Shown: piece after piece, positions 32,039 to 43,191 of the stretch
Numbering within the stretch: position 1 is the first letter of the stretch
How the letters are laid out: every line of letters begins with the position of its first letter
Source: Asterias amurensis
Taxonomy: Eukaryota > Echinodermata > Asteroidea > Forcipulatida > Asteriidae
Assembly: GCF_032118995.1 (NCBI RefSeq)
Contig: NC_092657.1
Location: forward strand, 3,469,891 to 3,533,890
Direction: 5' to 3'
DNA: 64,000 nt
Made by a program: the position numbers and the translations under genes
Notes under the pieces: model-generated
Told to the model about the DNA's origin: nothing
The model's input: only the letters and a program-made list of their open reading frames with translations
Databases searched by the model: none

Positions 32039-32784
32039 AATTGAGATTTGTTTTTAAAAATCAGATAAGTTTGAAGTAAAGTGTTGTTTTAACAATCTTT
32101 GATGAAATAAAAAACTTTAAAAACATTCAAGCACAGAAACATTAAAGTACAACTTTGTGTTTAATTACCAAGTACGACACAGTTCATTTAGACCTATCAC
32201 AGTGGTTTTGGTTTTTTGTTGGTTTGTTTTCCTTTCCGCTCGTATTCAAACTTACTGTACCAAGATGACAGAACCCAAAAAAAAAGTATTAAGAAGACGG
32301 GCAGAGTATACTGTTCAAAGTGTCGAGACCAAAGCGCTCTGTTCAGAGACAATACATTCCTTCAAAAGAGAATTATTACATGGTTGTACCAACAAGTTTA
32401 CTACTAGTTATAATAAATTCTTCATACCTTTAAAACCTCAAACATCACTTATTTTTAGCCGATAAACAGCAAATAAAACCGTGTGAGAAAGAATGAACTC
32501 TGTTTCCGTTTAAGTTCCAATAAACTGTAATGGACGACAAAAAATTCGGACGTGATTGGATATTAGCTTTTTTATAGACGCATTTGTTACACAAGTCATT
32601 GTCTGTATGGGGTGCATCTCCGGGTTGCAAAAACTCTTGTCACACTGGCATGGTAACCTGGGGTCGGAGTTTCGAATCCCGCTGGTGAAAGTTTCTTGCC
32701 TCAACGCCAATTGATGTGACATAATACACATAAGAATCGAAAATCATGTTGATACCTTTGATTGGAGACGATCGATGTTTGGCT

Positions 32785-32907
32785 GTGTCCCGTAATGCGG
32801 ATATCGTTACGGCTACGGCTAGATATCCGCGTCATCATGCATTGACTTATAGGAAGTCCTTAGCAACAGCCATAGCCATTTATGTAGCCGTCAATTCGGA
32901 TACGGCC
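32785..32907 (+). repeat. Short dispersed repeat next to the GPCR 3' end, copy 1
   Basis: Starts GTGTCCCGTAATGCGGATAT and ends CAATTCGGATACGGCC, with GGCTACGGCTAGATATCCGC inside. Related copies are at 39228-39356, 43009-43131, 50403-50531 and 54181-54303. It is partly palindromic and looks like a small MITE. Confidence 0.6.
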
Positions 32908-32967
32908 TTACCCTGTGACGGTGCACAGGGTGATTTGGTACCTTGACGTTACGGTGCAATGACGCAA

Positions 32968-34125
32968 TCATAGCCAGGTTCCTTTCATAGATTCAGTGTC
33001 ATTGTCTCCTTCTTCAGTTGAACTTGGCTGTGCAGCAGCATTTGATGTAGGACTAATGGCATGGACTGGGTGCAGTGTGCGTTGATGTCTAGTTGTGGAG
33101 GCTTTCATGTGAAAGGCTTGAACAAAGGCAGCTCGGTATTGCCTGTTTGTCACACCGTAGATCACAGGATTAAGAATGGTGTTGATAAACTGCGGCAGGT
33201 AAATGAGCCAATCACCTCCATTTATTAGAAAAACATCAAATGGAATCTCAATTTGAGCTATACGGTATATCCAGATAATGAAAACGATGAAAATATATGG
33301 AGACTGACAAATGAAGAAAACCACACCATTGATAACCAACATTTTGGCAGCTTGGTTGCGGATTTGCACGGCTTTCCTGTCTGTCTCTGTTCTACCATTG
33401 GCACCCCTGCGTTTGTTAAGTGCCTGTATGATGCGCGCATACATGTACCCGTTGCAAAACATTGCAATGAACCATGGAAGAATCAAGACCGCTTGACTGT
33501 AGTCATAAGCCCACGGCCCTGTATACGTACAATACGTTATAGCTGAGGGGAACATTTGGTAGGCGTCATCATCCGGCCAACGTACACATGTCGTTTGAAG
33601 AATTGCATTAGCGGGTATTACCGCAACACTCAAGATAAACCCAATCAACCAACAAAACGCAATGATTTTCAGGGTGCGTCCTCGACCACGGATTTTAAGA
33701 TGCTTTAAAGGATGGCAGATAGCAAGATATCTCTCAAATGACATCATAGTTACGAGTGCAATCGATGAGACATACCCAGTTATTATAGACACGCTGATCA
33801 ACACGCACTCCATGGGGTGGGTAAAGGATAAATGGGCTTTCACTGGAGACCGTAGAAATGGCAACATGAGCAAGCACACGTAGCTGGACGCAAGTATAAA
33901 GTCAGCCAATGCCAAGTGTATCAAATAAACAGTCGTGTCCGATCTCACCTCAGAAACACGAAAAACTACGAACAGAAAAATAAAGTTGAAGAGTATACAC
34001 AGGCAAAATATAATCGGTAGAATAAAAGGTATTACGACTTTGTCCGTAGAATTATAAAGCAATATGAGAGCTCCGTATCTAGTGAGATTCAAGGTATCAT
34101 TTATACTGCATTCTATCGGTTCCAT
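32968..34125 (-). CDS. Class A (rhodopsin-like) GPCR, copy 1, 385 aa, intronless
   Basis: Seven hydrophobic segments with class A landmarks. These are Asn 47 in TM1, LALAD in TM2 (Asp 75), Cys 107 before TM3, ERY at 131-133, Trp 159 in TM4, Cys 180 in loop 2, Pro 217 in TM5, FFICQSP in TM6 (Pro 276) and NPVIY at 319-323 in TM7. Three N-glycosylation sites (NDT, NLT, NST) lie before TM1. The start is the ATG at 34125 in a strong context (GCCATGG); upstream open sequence has no ATG. It probably couples G proteins at the plasma membrane and binds a peptide or small ligand. The ligand is unknown and I do not assign a subfamily. The single exon suggests an intronless clade or an old retrocopy, but the frame is fully intact. 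Two tandem paralogues lie downstream. Confidence 0.93.
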   Translation of the reverse strand: MEPIECSINDTLNLTRYGALILLYNSTDKVVIPFILPIIFCLCILFNFIFLFVVFRVSEVRSDTTVYLIHLALADFILASSYVCLLMLPFLRSPVKAHLSFTHPMECVLISVSIITGYVSSIALVTMMSFERYLAICHPLKHLKIRGRGRTLKIIAFCWLIGFILSVAVIPANAILQTTCVRWPDDDAYQMFPSAITYCTYTGPWAYDYSQAVLILPWFIAMFCNGYMYARIIQALNKRRGANGRTETDRKAVQIRNQAAKMLVINGVVFFICQSPYIFIVFIIWIYRIAQIEIPFDVFLINGGDWLIYLPQFINTILNPVIYGVTNRQYRAAFVQAFHMKASTTRHQRTLHPVHAISPTSNAAAQPSSTEEGDNDTESMKGTWL

Positions 34126-34189
34126 GGCGAAGTTTAATTGCAACCTAAGCAATATCAAGAGTTACTTATGTTGGGTTTTCAGCTATGTT

Positions 34190-34715
34190 CAAAAGACGCG
34201 TGTAAAGCATCAAGTTGAAAAGCCATGGGTTGACTCAGTGGTTTATGTTTCTGCCTTTCACCTATGTGGACCCTGGTTAGAGCCAGGACCGGAGCATATG
34301 GATTGTGTGTTCATCGGTCGCTACCTGGCTGTTTTTTTTCAAAAGTTGCTAATTTTAGGTGTGCAGCTCTGTTCACGAGAAGCAGCCCAAGGTTGCCTCA
34401 GTAGTTTCTGTCCCTGCCTTTCACACCTATGGACCCTGGTTCGAGCCCGGACGGAGCATATGGATTGTGTGTTCATCGGTCGCTACCTGGCTGTGTGTTT
34501 TCAAAAGTTAGTCGTGTTAGGTTTCCATCTCTGTTCACAAGAAGCATAGGGTTGAGCAGCCCAGGGTTGCCTCGGTGGTTCCTGTCCCTGCCTTTCACCT
34601 ATGTGAACCCTGGTCAGAGCCCGTGTTCATCGGTCGTTACCTGGCTGCGTGTTTTCAAAAGTTACTCGTGTTCGGTGTCCAGTTGTTCTGTTCAAAAGAA
34701 GCTCGGTGTTAGCAT
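34190..34715 (+). repeat. Tandem array of a SINE-derived unit, about 173 bp, 3 copies
   Basis: Each unit contains AGCAGCCCAGGGTTGCCTC (or a variant), CTGCCTTTCACCTATGTGGA and CCCTGGTTCGAGCCCGGAC (box-B-like). TGTTCATCGGTCGCTACCTG, TTTTCAAAAGTTACTCGTG and AGCTCTGTTCACAAGAAGC follow. It lies just upstream of the GPCR start on the opposite strand. Copy number differs between segmental units. Confidence 0.8.
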
Positions 34716-35781
34716 CAGATGATAGTCTGGGTAAATCTCGAAACTGCCCTAAAAGCTATCGGAGAAATGAGGCAAACTGGGGGCACATGTCTTCTTAAAC
34801 CGCACTCTATGTTCGGGTGTCATAATTCTCCTTCTTCTATGTAGTTACAAACAGGTTGACGTTTTTTGTGTTTGAACGTAATTACATGTATGTCGACATT
34901 CTCGGCATTTGCTATATCATTAATAAATTGGCTGTTTGTTAACCCATTTGATAAAAGCATAGTAAGTATATCAACAAACACACAAGTTTCAAGTGTGTTT
35001 GTAAACTATAACACACATCCGTGTTGAGTTTAATTATTACTTTAAAAGGAAGCTAAATGCAAAGAGGATTTTCGATAATTGCAAAGAGGACTACACCAGT
35101 CGGCCTCACTTAGGCAAAGACGGGGTGTCGTTTTTAATTGGCTTTAAAAACCAATTAAACATCGAGCACTATACCGAATCTCATGTCGTCACCTATAGTG
35201 TACATTTCAAAGGGACACGCTGATTACAAAAACGTTTTGGTCTCGGCGTTTCGAACAGTCTACTCTGCTCGTCTTCAAGGAAAATGTCCGGAACGAAAGA
35301 GATATACATCTTCTTATTTTAATAGTAACAAATACGTGTAGTGGCAATCTATTATGCTCCATGTCTGTCTAAAAGACACTCCTGGCGCAGGAGAGATGCA
35401 GAAGCAAGATTGCAAAAGAGCTACATGGTTAAGCACAAAAATAAGTTTTCAAATGGGTTTTGAAGCTGGAATAGGTAGTGATGTGTCGGTGATTTTGTGG
35501 GAGTTCGTTCGTTGGTGATGGGCCAGAGTGTGAGAAGGATCAGGCTCCCCATGAATGGCGTGTGCGTGTAATGTGCAGAAGTTTGATGTCAGATGAGCTG
35601 AGCAGCCTGGCTGGTGCATGAAGATTTTCCATATCACGATAAGCTTCAAGCGGCCACTCTTTTTTAACACCACTCTGAAAGACGTTTTTATTTTTGACAC
35701 TAAGGGACCATGAAGCAATACGTACCTATTATAATAATAGTAATAACACGGCAATTTATATTGCGCAGTGACCTATAAAGA
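34716..35781. other. Intergenic stretch of unit 1
   Basis: No coding region recognised. Contains an inverted repeat TTTTTAATTGGCTTT/AAAAACCAATTAAAC at about 35132-35162 and a fragment of the dispersed TTTCGAACAGT repeat near 35244. Equivalent stretches follow GPCR copies 2 and 3 (45180-46227 and 56345-57782). Confidence 0.6.
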
Positions 35782-37490
35782 TATACTCTACTGCGCATTA
35801 CAATGAATTTTTAAAAAAATGCAGAGAAGAAAAAACAATACACAAACAGAGCAAGGATGAACTAAATGGGTGAAGTCAACAAATGGGTTTTTAACTTAGA
35901 TTTAAATTAAGTGAAGAAGATTGTCTAATGCAAAGTGGGAGATGTTCCAATTGGAGCGGCGTATACAAATGCCCGATCACATAAAGTAGCCCTTGAATTC
36001 CTAGATGGCTGAGACAGCAATGTATGGTCTTGTGAACTTCTGAGAGGGTAGGTTGATTGAAAGAGATCTCATGATTATGAGTTATTGAATGTACATTGGT
36101 GCTAAACAACCTTTATTACAGTTCTTTGTATTTGCTCACCTCCACAGGAAATGGGCTAATTGTTAATCCATTTTGTTAAAACCATGGTAAGTTTATCAGC
36201 AAAAGGCAAATATTTAAAGTGTATATGTAATATAATTATGTCAACTATAATTGTGTATTGATTTTAACTATTAGTGAAAAGTGGTTGTTCACCACAGTCA
36301 GTCACTTAGCTAAATACTGGGGTCTCGCTTTAATGGACTTACACAACCAATTAAAATTCAAACACTTATCTTTTCGTGTGTTGTTTTATAATTGACTAAG
36401 TACGTTGTACTTTACAGAAGGAAATTTGGACGCGAATACGGTTTGCCCCTACAAGATGGCAACTTTCATACAAACGGGGGTTATTCAATACGAATAAAAC
36501 TTCTCGCGATTGTTTTCTTCTAAAGGATCAAGATTCCGTGATGTAATGTGTAAAAAAAAGTACACAATCAACAAAAATGTACAGAGCTTTTATTAAAAGC
36601 CGGAAGAAGTGGCTTAGAACTACTGCAGGTTACTTAAAAGTACTTTGTCTTTCACCATAACGGAAATTAATGCCCATTACTTAATGAGCTTGTTTCTATG
36701 TTTTGACTCCGAACTTGGTGATAGGCGTTTAGCATCTTTTTTATTTTATGATTTGGGTTAACTTACAATGACGAAAATAAGGACATGTTTTGTACGCCTT
36801 TGAGACAGAGAACGTGTCTTTTTGCAGCAGGGCAGCATTTGTTACATTTTTTTTTTATTGAGAAATACGATTGGCTTGTTGGACGAGAGAAACAGCAACT
36901 CAAATTTCTCACGTATTCAACACATGTTTCTTATGCTGCTTAGAATAAAGTTACAGTGACAAAAATAAGTACGTTTGTTGGATTTCTACAAGGAGGGCAT
37001 CTTTGATCGTAAACAGGACACGTGGCGCTTGTAACACCAGCCGGAAAGAAATGGCAATTCAATTTTCTCACATAATTATTCAACTCATTTTTCCTTTGCT
37101 GCTTATAGGGAAAAGTTAAAGTGACAACAAGAAGTACATTTTATTTTTTTTTTTCGACAGGAACTCAGGAAGGGCATCCCTTTTTGTTATACTCTACTGC
37201 GCATTAAAAGGAACACAAAAAAATGACAGAAAAAAAAGAAAAAGAAAAAAAGAACAATACACAAACAGAGCAAGGGTGAACTAAATGGGTGAAGTCAACA
37301 AATGGGTTTTTAACTTAGATTTAAATTAAGTGAAGAAGATTGTCTAATGCAATGTGGGAGATGTTCCAATTGGAGCGGCGTATACAAATGCCCGATCACC
37401 TAAAGTAGCCCTTGATTTCTTAGATGGGTGAGATAATAATGTGTGGTCTTGTGAGCTTCTGAGAGGGTAGGTTGATTGAGAGTGATCTCA
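35782..37490. repeat. R-S-R' block: 290-300 bp direct repeats 1.4 kb apart (unit 1)
   Basis: R (35782-36071) and R' (37188-37490) both run from TATACTCTACTGCGCATTA through AAGTGAAGAAGATTGTCTAA and GGAGCGGCGTATACAAATGC to GATCTCA. S (36072-37187) lies between and shows no gene. R ends at an empty Helitron site (GATCTCA then TGATTATGAG); R' ends at a Helitron 5' end. Unit 2 has the same arrangement at 46228-47936. Confidence 0.85.
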
Positions 37491-38626
37491 TCTATACTAC
37501 TAAAAGCGTAACCCGCGCCATCTTGGATTGAAAATTAGAAGGTCCAGTGGTATGGCATCCTTGTGGAAATCAACACGATTAAGTGTGTGGAATTCAATAC
37601 GTTTGTGTGGATTCAGACGTCGGGTTGCAAGTCTACAAAACCCTGACCCAAACTCCCACTATACAAATCATCTGATTGGAGAAAGTTTGGGCAACGACCG
37701 TGTGTCAACCACTGGTCGATGTTGTTACCAGACTTCCTAGAAATCTTTCTGACAGGCGACTCATTGGACAGTGTTTCGCAGATGGTTCTCCGGATTGGTT
37801 CACTCATTGCCCCTTGCCTGCCCACCCGCCATTCGATCCGCCCTTTTTGGTCGGGTTACTTTCATGTTGTACTAAGCATGGTATTCCGGATTGGTTCATT
37901 CATTGCTGCGCAGGGTCGAAAGGGTCGAAGAGGCTGGGTGCCAGGACAAAACCGAAACAAATCTCACGAGTTTGCATTGAATGATTGAAGTAACTCACAG
38001 ATTGATGTTTCGCAGGCGACCATGTGTCAACCACTGGTCGATGTTGTGATCAGACTTCCTAGAAATCCTTCTGACAGGTGACTCATTTGTTGAAAAGATT
38101 AAATGGAGAATATTTATAAAAAAAAAGATTCACTTCCAAACGGCATGAGAATTATCATGATGGACAAGGATGGGATCAAACGGAAGCTTTATAATTTGGA
38201 AACATTGGGTAGGGCCGGCTATAGGTTGGAAGGTGTCTCAGGGAACTTTACAATTAATAACATTTTGGGGTTGGGGGAGGGCTTTACACAAAGAGCCTAT
38301 AACCGCTCCTTACATTCTGGTCAGTGTATTGTGAGTGATGTGGTGTTTGGTGAAGGAGTTCGCCGTGGGACCACTTTAGGTTGAAAGTGGGTGGCGACCT
38401 CGGACTTACAAAAATCTCCATACAGAAATTGCACTATTGATGCAAAATGTATCTTGCTGTTTTTAAACTATGGACGCTATCTTTTGCCAATAAACTCAAA
38501 TGAGCACATGAATACTGTTTTAGAATACGGTCTGTTCATAGAGGTATAGTGTTACAGTTTCAGAGTTTACCCCATCACGGAAGTTTGTGAAACTTATACA
38601 CGTACGACAAAGGCTGTTTTGAAGCT
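37491..38626 (+). mobile_element. Truncated Helitron left part (unit 1)
   Basis: Begins TCTATACTACTAAAAGCG directly after an A, as Helitron 5' ends do, and matches the left 1.16 kb of the complete copy at 58074. It contains an internal duplicated block of about 70 bp (GTGTCAACCACTGGTCGATG near 37709 and 38023). An open frame of 93 codons at 38103-38384 has no recognisable domain and is broken in unit 2. At 38627 the sequence switches to a GPCR fragment. Confidence 0.75.
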
Positions 38627-39205
38627 CTGTCTACAGTGGCCTGAAGCAGCTTTAAGCTCCATGCCTACCCTGCCGTCTGTGATTACAATGTGCGATCCCT
38701 TACACCCCTCTATCCATTACTTCACTACGTTACTAGCAACGATCCCCTGGCTACTTGCACTGGTTGCTAATTTCTACATGTACATCAGGATCTACCACAC
38801 GCTGAACAAACGCAGGAGTTTTGTAGGTTAAGGTGACGCAGGCGAAAGGCCATACGTGTTCGAAACCAGGTTGCCAAGATGCTTGTTGTGAATGGTGTAG
38901 TATTCTTCCTGTGCCAAGCTTCATATACGGGAGTCGCTATCATTCAAGTGATTTCTTTTTTCTCCAATCTTCCCAGCCCATTCGAGACAACACGTGAAGC
39001 CTCTGCACGCTGGATATTTTCACTTCCGCAGATTGTAAATACCATTATAAATCCTTTGATATATGGTGCTATGAGCTCTCAATACAGATCTGCGTTCGTC
39101 CAAGCTTTTCGGTGCAATGTCTCACCCGATGACGGCCGTCCACGTGCTCAACAACAAATTCAAACCATAACCGACTCACCGCAAAGCGCGGGAAACAAAC
39201 TTTGA
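38627..39205 (+). pseudogene. GPCR 3'-half pseudogene, unit 1
   Basis: Encodes loop 2 to the C terminus of a receptor related to the intact copies: CLQWPEAALSS, then YMYIRIYHTLNKRR (end of TM5), MLVVNGVVFFLCQ (TM6) and NTIINPLIYGAMSSQYRSAF (TM7, NPLIY). TM1-TM4 are missing. A frame break lies between about 38830 and 38840, where a TAA follows SFVG and the reading resumes in another frame at RRKAIRVRNQ. It lies on the opposite strand to the intact GPCRs and starts exactly where Helitron similarity ends. It differs clearly from the intact copies, so it derives from a separate paralogue. Confidence 0.88.
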
Positions 39206-39227
39206 ACACATCTAGTGATACGCCGTG

Positions 39228-39356
39228 GTGTCCAAGTTAACGGCTACAGAGACGGCGACGTCTAGATTTCCGCGTCATCATGCGTTGAAGAATGGTCTGT
39301 ACTTAGCAAAACCTTTAGCAACAGCTGTAGCCGTAGCCGCAAATTCGGATACGGCC
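39228..39356 (+). repeat. Short dispersed repeat after the GPCR pseudogene, unit 1
   Basis: Same family as 32785-32907: GTGTCCAAGTTAACGGCTAC, TTTCCGCGTCATCATGCGTT and AAATTCGGATACGGCC. It keeps plus-strand orientation although the pseudogene is inverted relative to the intact GPCR. Confidence 0.6.
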
Positions 39357-39574
39357 ATAGTCTTGGTCCAAGACCTCAAACACAATACTCTTGATAGACC
39401 GACAGAGGGCGCGCTCTTCGTTTCTTGAATAAATCGGCGCAGTTCACGACTTTACAGAAGCTGGAAATTGAACCAAGGTAGCGACGCCCTCTGCTGTTCT
39501 TTAATTTTGATCCATTGGGTGTGAACTACATCATAAACTAGCCTGAACATCTGACGTCACACTTCTAGCCTTGG

Positions 39575-40084
39575 GACACTAATAAACAATTGAAATTAAT
39601 GCAAACTTGATCGAAAGCTGACGACGCTATATCACTTTGGACCAATCACAACACCGATATGGAAAGCCTACGCCACAGTACGGTTTTTTTTTTTTTTTAA
39701 TTGGACCAAAGAACATTCCAAATTGAAGCTATCATCACAATCTTGTTTCTGACTGTTGTCCACAACATTATCACCATGATGGACACGTACTCTGCATTCA
39801 AGGTTCATGGTTCCAGGTTCAAGTTTGTCCACAGTGTCAACAAATTAAAGACAGGTTAAAGAATACAATACAATAAAGATATATCAAGATGAAAATTATG
39901 ACACCGCAGAGGGATCCAATATAGAAGCAGAACTTTTAGGTAATGGTACCTTAAGATACGCATATGCATTGAGACACTAATAAACAATTAAAATTAATGC
40001 AAACTTGATCGAAAGCTGACGACGCTATATCACTTTGGACCAATCACAACACCGATATGGAAAGCCTACGCCACAGTACGGTTT
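39575..40084. repeat. 112-bp direct repeats flanking 286 bp (unit 1)
   Basis: GACACTAATAAACAATTGAA through GCCTACGCCACAGTACGGTT at 39575-39686 recurs at 39973-40084 with few changes. The same pair exists in unit 2 near 50753-50864 and 51148-51260. No coding sequence lies between. A simple tandem duplication explains it. Confidence 0.85.
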
Positions 40085-40613
40085 ATCCTATGGACTCTAT
40101 TTAACCAATGAAAACAGTCGGCTTGTAAGACAATTTGTCGTTTTTTCAGGGGGGGGGGGGGCAGTCTAGACCATAGCAAGCTATGTGCTCCTTTTCTTGA
40201 GCAAGGCTGCAAATAAAATTGAGGTCCCTGAAGACTAAAAAAGAATGATTACCAAACGTACAGTTTATGGTCGCGCATCTGAAAAGTAACTTATTGTAAG
40301 CAAACTACTCCCTCAAGAAAGGCAACATGAAATAATGGCAAGAAATATAACCTCCAACTTTTACCAGGGTTATAGGAACAGAATCCCATTGACCCGTTGA
40401 ACTTGAAATGTCATGTTCACTAAGAAATACTCCAGTGAAATGATATTGCCTCACACTGTCCAAATGAACACAGGAAATAAAAACAGCCAATCAAAACCCA
40501 CCACTGATGATGCAGGCAATATTGTCTTCATAAAGCGTGGGCCTATCAGTTGGTTTCGTTACACTGCTGTGGAAACGGTGACAGCAATGGGTGTGGCCTA
40601 TTGCAATAATTAT

Positions 40614-40965
40614 TAGTTGCGACCAACCATAGAGGTGTATCGCAACATATGCATAAAATAACAAACCTGTGAAAATTTGAGCTCAATCGGTCATCGAAGT
40701 TGCGAGATAATAATGAAAGAAAAATAACCCTTGTCAGCACGAAGTTGTGTGCGTTTAGATGGTTGATTTCGAGACCTCAAGTTCTAAATCTGAGGTCTCG
40801 AAATCAAACTCGTGGAAAATTACTTCTTTCTCGGAAACTATGGCACTTCAGAGGGAGCCGTTTCTCACAATGTTTTATACCATCAACCTCTCCCCATTAC
40901 TAGTCATCAATAAAGGTTTTATGCCAATAATTATGTTGAGTAATTACCAAAAGTGTCCACTGCCT
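40614..40965. mobile_element. TTAA-type MITE, left end truncated (unit 1)
   Basis: A palindromic centre (TTTCGAGACCTCAAGTTCTA against CTGAGGTCTCGAAATC) and the right end AAAAGTGTCCACTGCC before TTTAAG place it in the 30999-31384 family. The left end is replaced. The unit 2 copy is at 51786-52137. Both were inherited through the segmental duplication. Confidence 0.8.
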
Positions 40966-43008
40966 TTAAGACGAGTCCCAGCCTTGCATCGTAACATTTA
41001 ACCCTAATCTAAGCTAGGACTAGTCACTCGTCCTAACTTGAGATAGGATTAAAATGCTAGAGTTTAGTCAAATCGGCTGCTGTGCCCAATTTCATAAAGC
41101 TGCTTAAGCAGAAAGCACTGCCTACATCAGATGGTGACTTCCGAACTCAAACAATTAAGACCATGAGCAAATATTGTACTTTATCATTAGAGGAAACAAA
41201 CGTTTTGCTCTAAGAAAATGTCCAGTTCAAAAATGTACATGAGTCTAGATTATGTCCAAGGGGGTGACTTCACCATGAGTTTTATAAGACCTACTTGACC
41301 GAAAACAGCTAGTCGTGATCTTTGCTGAATTCGTTTAAAATGTTTTTCAATCAATAAGGAAATTGAGTTTACATGATAATAATTGATTTTAGTAGTGAAA
41401 AAATAAACATTGTGAATACCCTATTATCCAGTGCTATTCAAACAGGTTCCCAAAAAGCTCTGTTACTTCATCACTCATATAAAGTACTTTTTTAAGATAA
41501 AAAATTTCTAAGTAAATTTTTATGTCACAATACATATCATTGTGGCAATGATAACAACTCATCATTAACATAAATATGTAGTGTTTTGTGAAATCAAGCC
41601 CTGGTCCTCAGTACACTTATACTCAAAATCCGGGTCAAATCGGGACTTTAAAGTTTTCAGAGTACTTAGCTCATTACACAAAGCTAGTTCACTTTATTCA
41701 CCTTACACCTGTCAAAGTTGACTTCATTTATGTATCTATTGGTTACTTTAAAGGGTTGCCTTTCAACCGTTTTATAATATATTCACATACAATTTGTTTT
41801 ATGTTGTTATCTCAGATCATTCAAGGGAGTTTTGTTGTTAATTTTTGGTCGAACAAAAAACAACCATAATAGAGCGGGATTAGAAGCTGTGACCTCCGGG
41901 TCAACAATCCAGCGCTAAAGACCTTTATCACGGTGTGGCCATCTTGATTTTACTCCATTTCAACTCAACAACCAAACTGAGGGTGAACGAAATAATAGTC
42001 TGGTGTAATGTTTGAGCATTGAATGTAAGCATTCATTACCGTTATTGGAAATAGGGAACATGACTAAGAGTGTGAAAGCGTGAAAAAGGTCTATACCAAC
42101 TGAACAATAGCTCTAAAATGGCGGTCTCCCTACAATTTTGTCATAATTTTTGCTTACGTTAAGCCGGAGGTAATGCAAGTTCAAACCCCCTCTCGTTATT
42201 TCTTCTTCTCTCAAAATGTTGTGTTCAGACGGCCAGTTTTTCTTGTGCGTTTAATTGAGATTTGTTTTTAAAAATCAAATATGTTTGAAGTAAAGTGTTG
42301 TTTTAACAATCTTTGATGAAATAAAAAACTTTAAAAACATTAAAGTACAGAAACATTAAAGTACAACTTTGTGTTTAATTACCAAGTACGACACAGTTCA
42401 TTTAGACCTATCACAGTGGTTTTGGTTTTTTGTTGGTTTGTTTTCCTTTCCGCTCGTATTCAAACTTACTGTACCAAGATGACACCAACCAAAAACAAGT
42501 AATAAGAAGACGGGCAGAGTATACTGTTCAAAGTGTCGAGACCAAAGCGCTCTGTTCAGAGACAATACATTCCTTCAAACGAGAATTATTACATGGTTGT
42601 ACCAACAAGTTTACTATTAGTTATAATAAATTCTTCATACCATGAAAACCTCAAACATCACTTATTTTTAGCCGATAAACAGCAAATAAAACCGTTTGAG
42701 AAAGAATGAACTCTGTTTCCGTTTAAGTTCCAATAAACTGTAATGGACGACAAAAATTCGGACGTGGTTGGATATTAGCTTTTTTATAGACGCATTTGTT
42801 ACACAAGTCATTGTCTGTATGGGGGTGCATCTCCGGGTTGCAAAAACTCTTGTCACACTAGCATGGTAACCCGGGGGTCAGAATTTCGAATCCCGCTGGT
42901 GAAAGTTTCTTGCCTCAACGCCAATTTATATCAATTGATGTGACATAATTCACATAAGAATCGAAAATCATGTTGATACCTTTGATTTGAGACGATCGAT
43001 GTTTGGCT

Positions 43009-43131
43009 GTGTCCCGTAATGCGGATATCGCTACGGCTACGGCTAGATATCCGCGTCACCATGCGTTGACTTATAGGAAGTCCTTAGCAACAGCCATATC
43101 CATTTATGTAGCCGTCAATTCGGATACGGCC
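43009..43131 (+). repeat. Short dispersed repeat next to GPCR copy 2
   Basis: Second copy of the 32785-32907 repeat, inherited with the unit. CGCTACGGCTACGGCTAG and CAATTCGGATACGGCC mark it. Confidence 0.6.
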
Positions 43132-43191
43132 TTACCCTGTGACGGTGCACAGGGTGATTTGGTACCTTGACGTTACGGTGCAATGACGCAA

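Larger units (their letters stand above)
29926..41125. repeat. Segmental duplication unit 1 (11.2 kb)
   Basis: The sequence from ATCAGATGGTGACTTCCGAA (29926) onward repeats at 41126 and 52298. The unit holds GPCR copy 1, a SINE-derived tandem array, the R-S-R' repeats, the left part of a Helitron and a GPCR pseudogene. It is 976 bp longer than unit 2 up to the GPCR, mostly because of three MITEs absent from units 2 and 3. The stretches 30526-30998, 31385-31897 and 32039-32784 hold no gene that I can see. Confidence 0.95.

Noticed and set aside
33253-33883. Plus-strand open frames opposite GPCR copy 1 (and the same at 43474-44041 and 54646-55276)
   Set aside because: They are shadows of the receptor gene and have no domain of their own.
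34126-34158. An 11-codon N-terminal extension of the GPCR (also at 44347-44379 and 55519-55551)
   Set aside because: The extension would need a TTG start. The ATG just inside has a strong context (GCCATGG or ACCATGG) and begins the conserved MEPIEC sequence.
38103-38384. A 93-codon open frame shared by the three Helitron copies
   Set aside because: No recognisable domain; the frame changes near its end in unit 2 and its first part is not retained in unit 3. It is probably incidental Helitron sequence.
39575-40084. Two 112-bp direct repeats as a pair of short LTRs
   Set aside because: There is no primer-binding or polypurine site, no coding remnant and no target duplication, and the interior is only 286 bp. 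Simple tandem duplication is enough.
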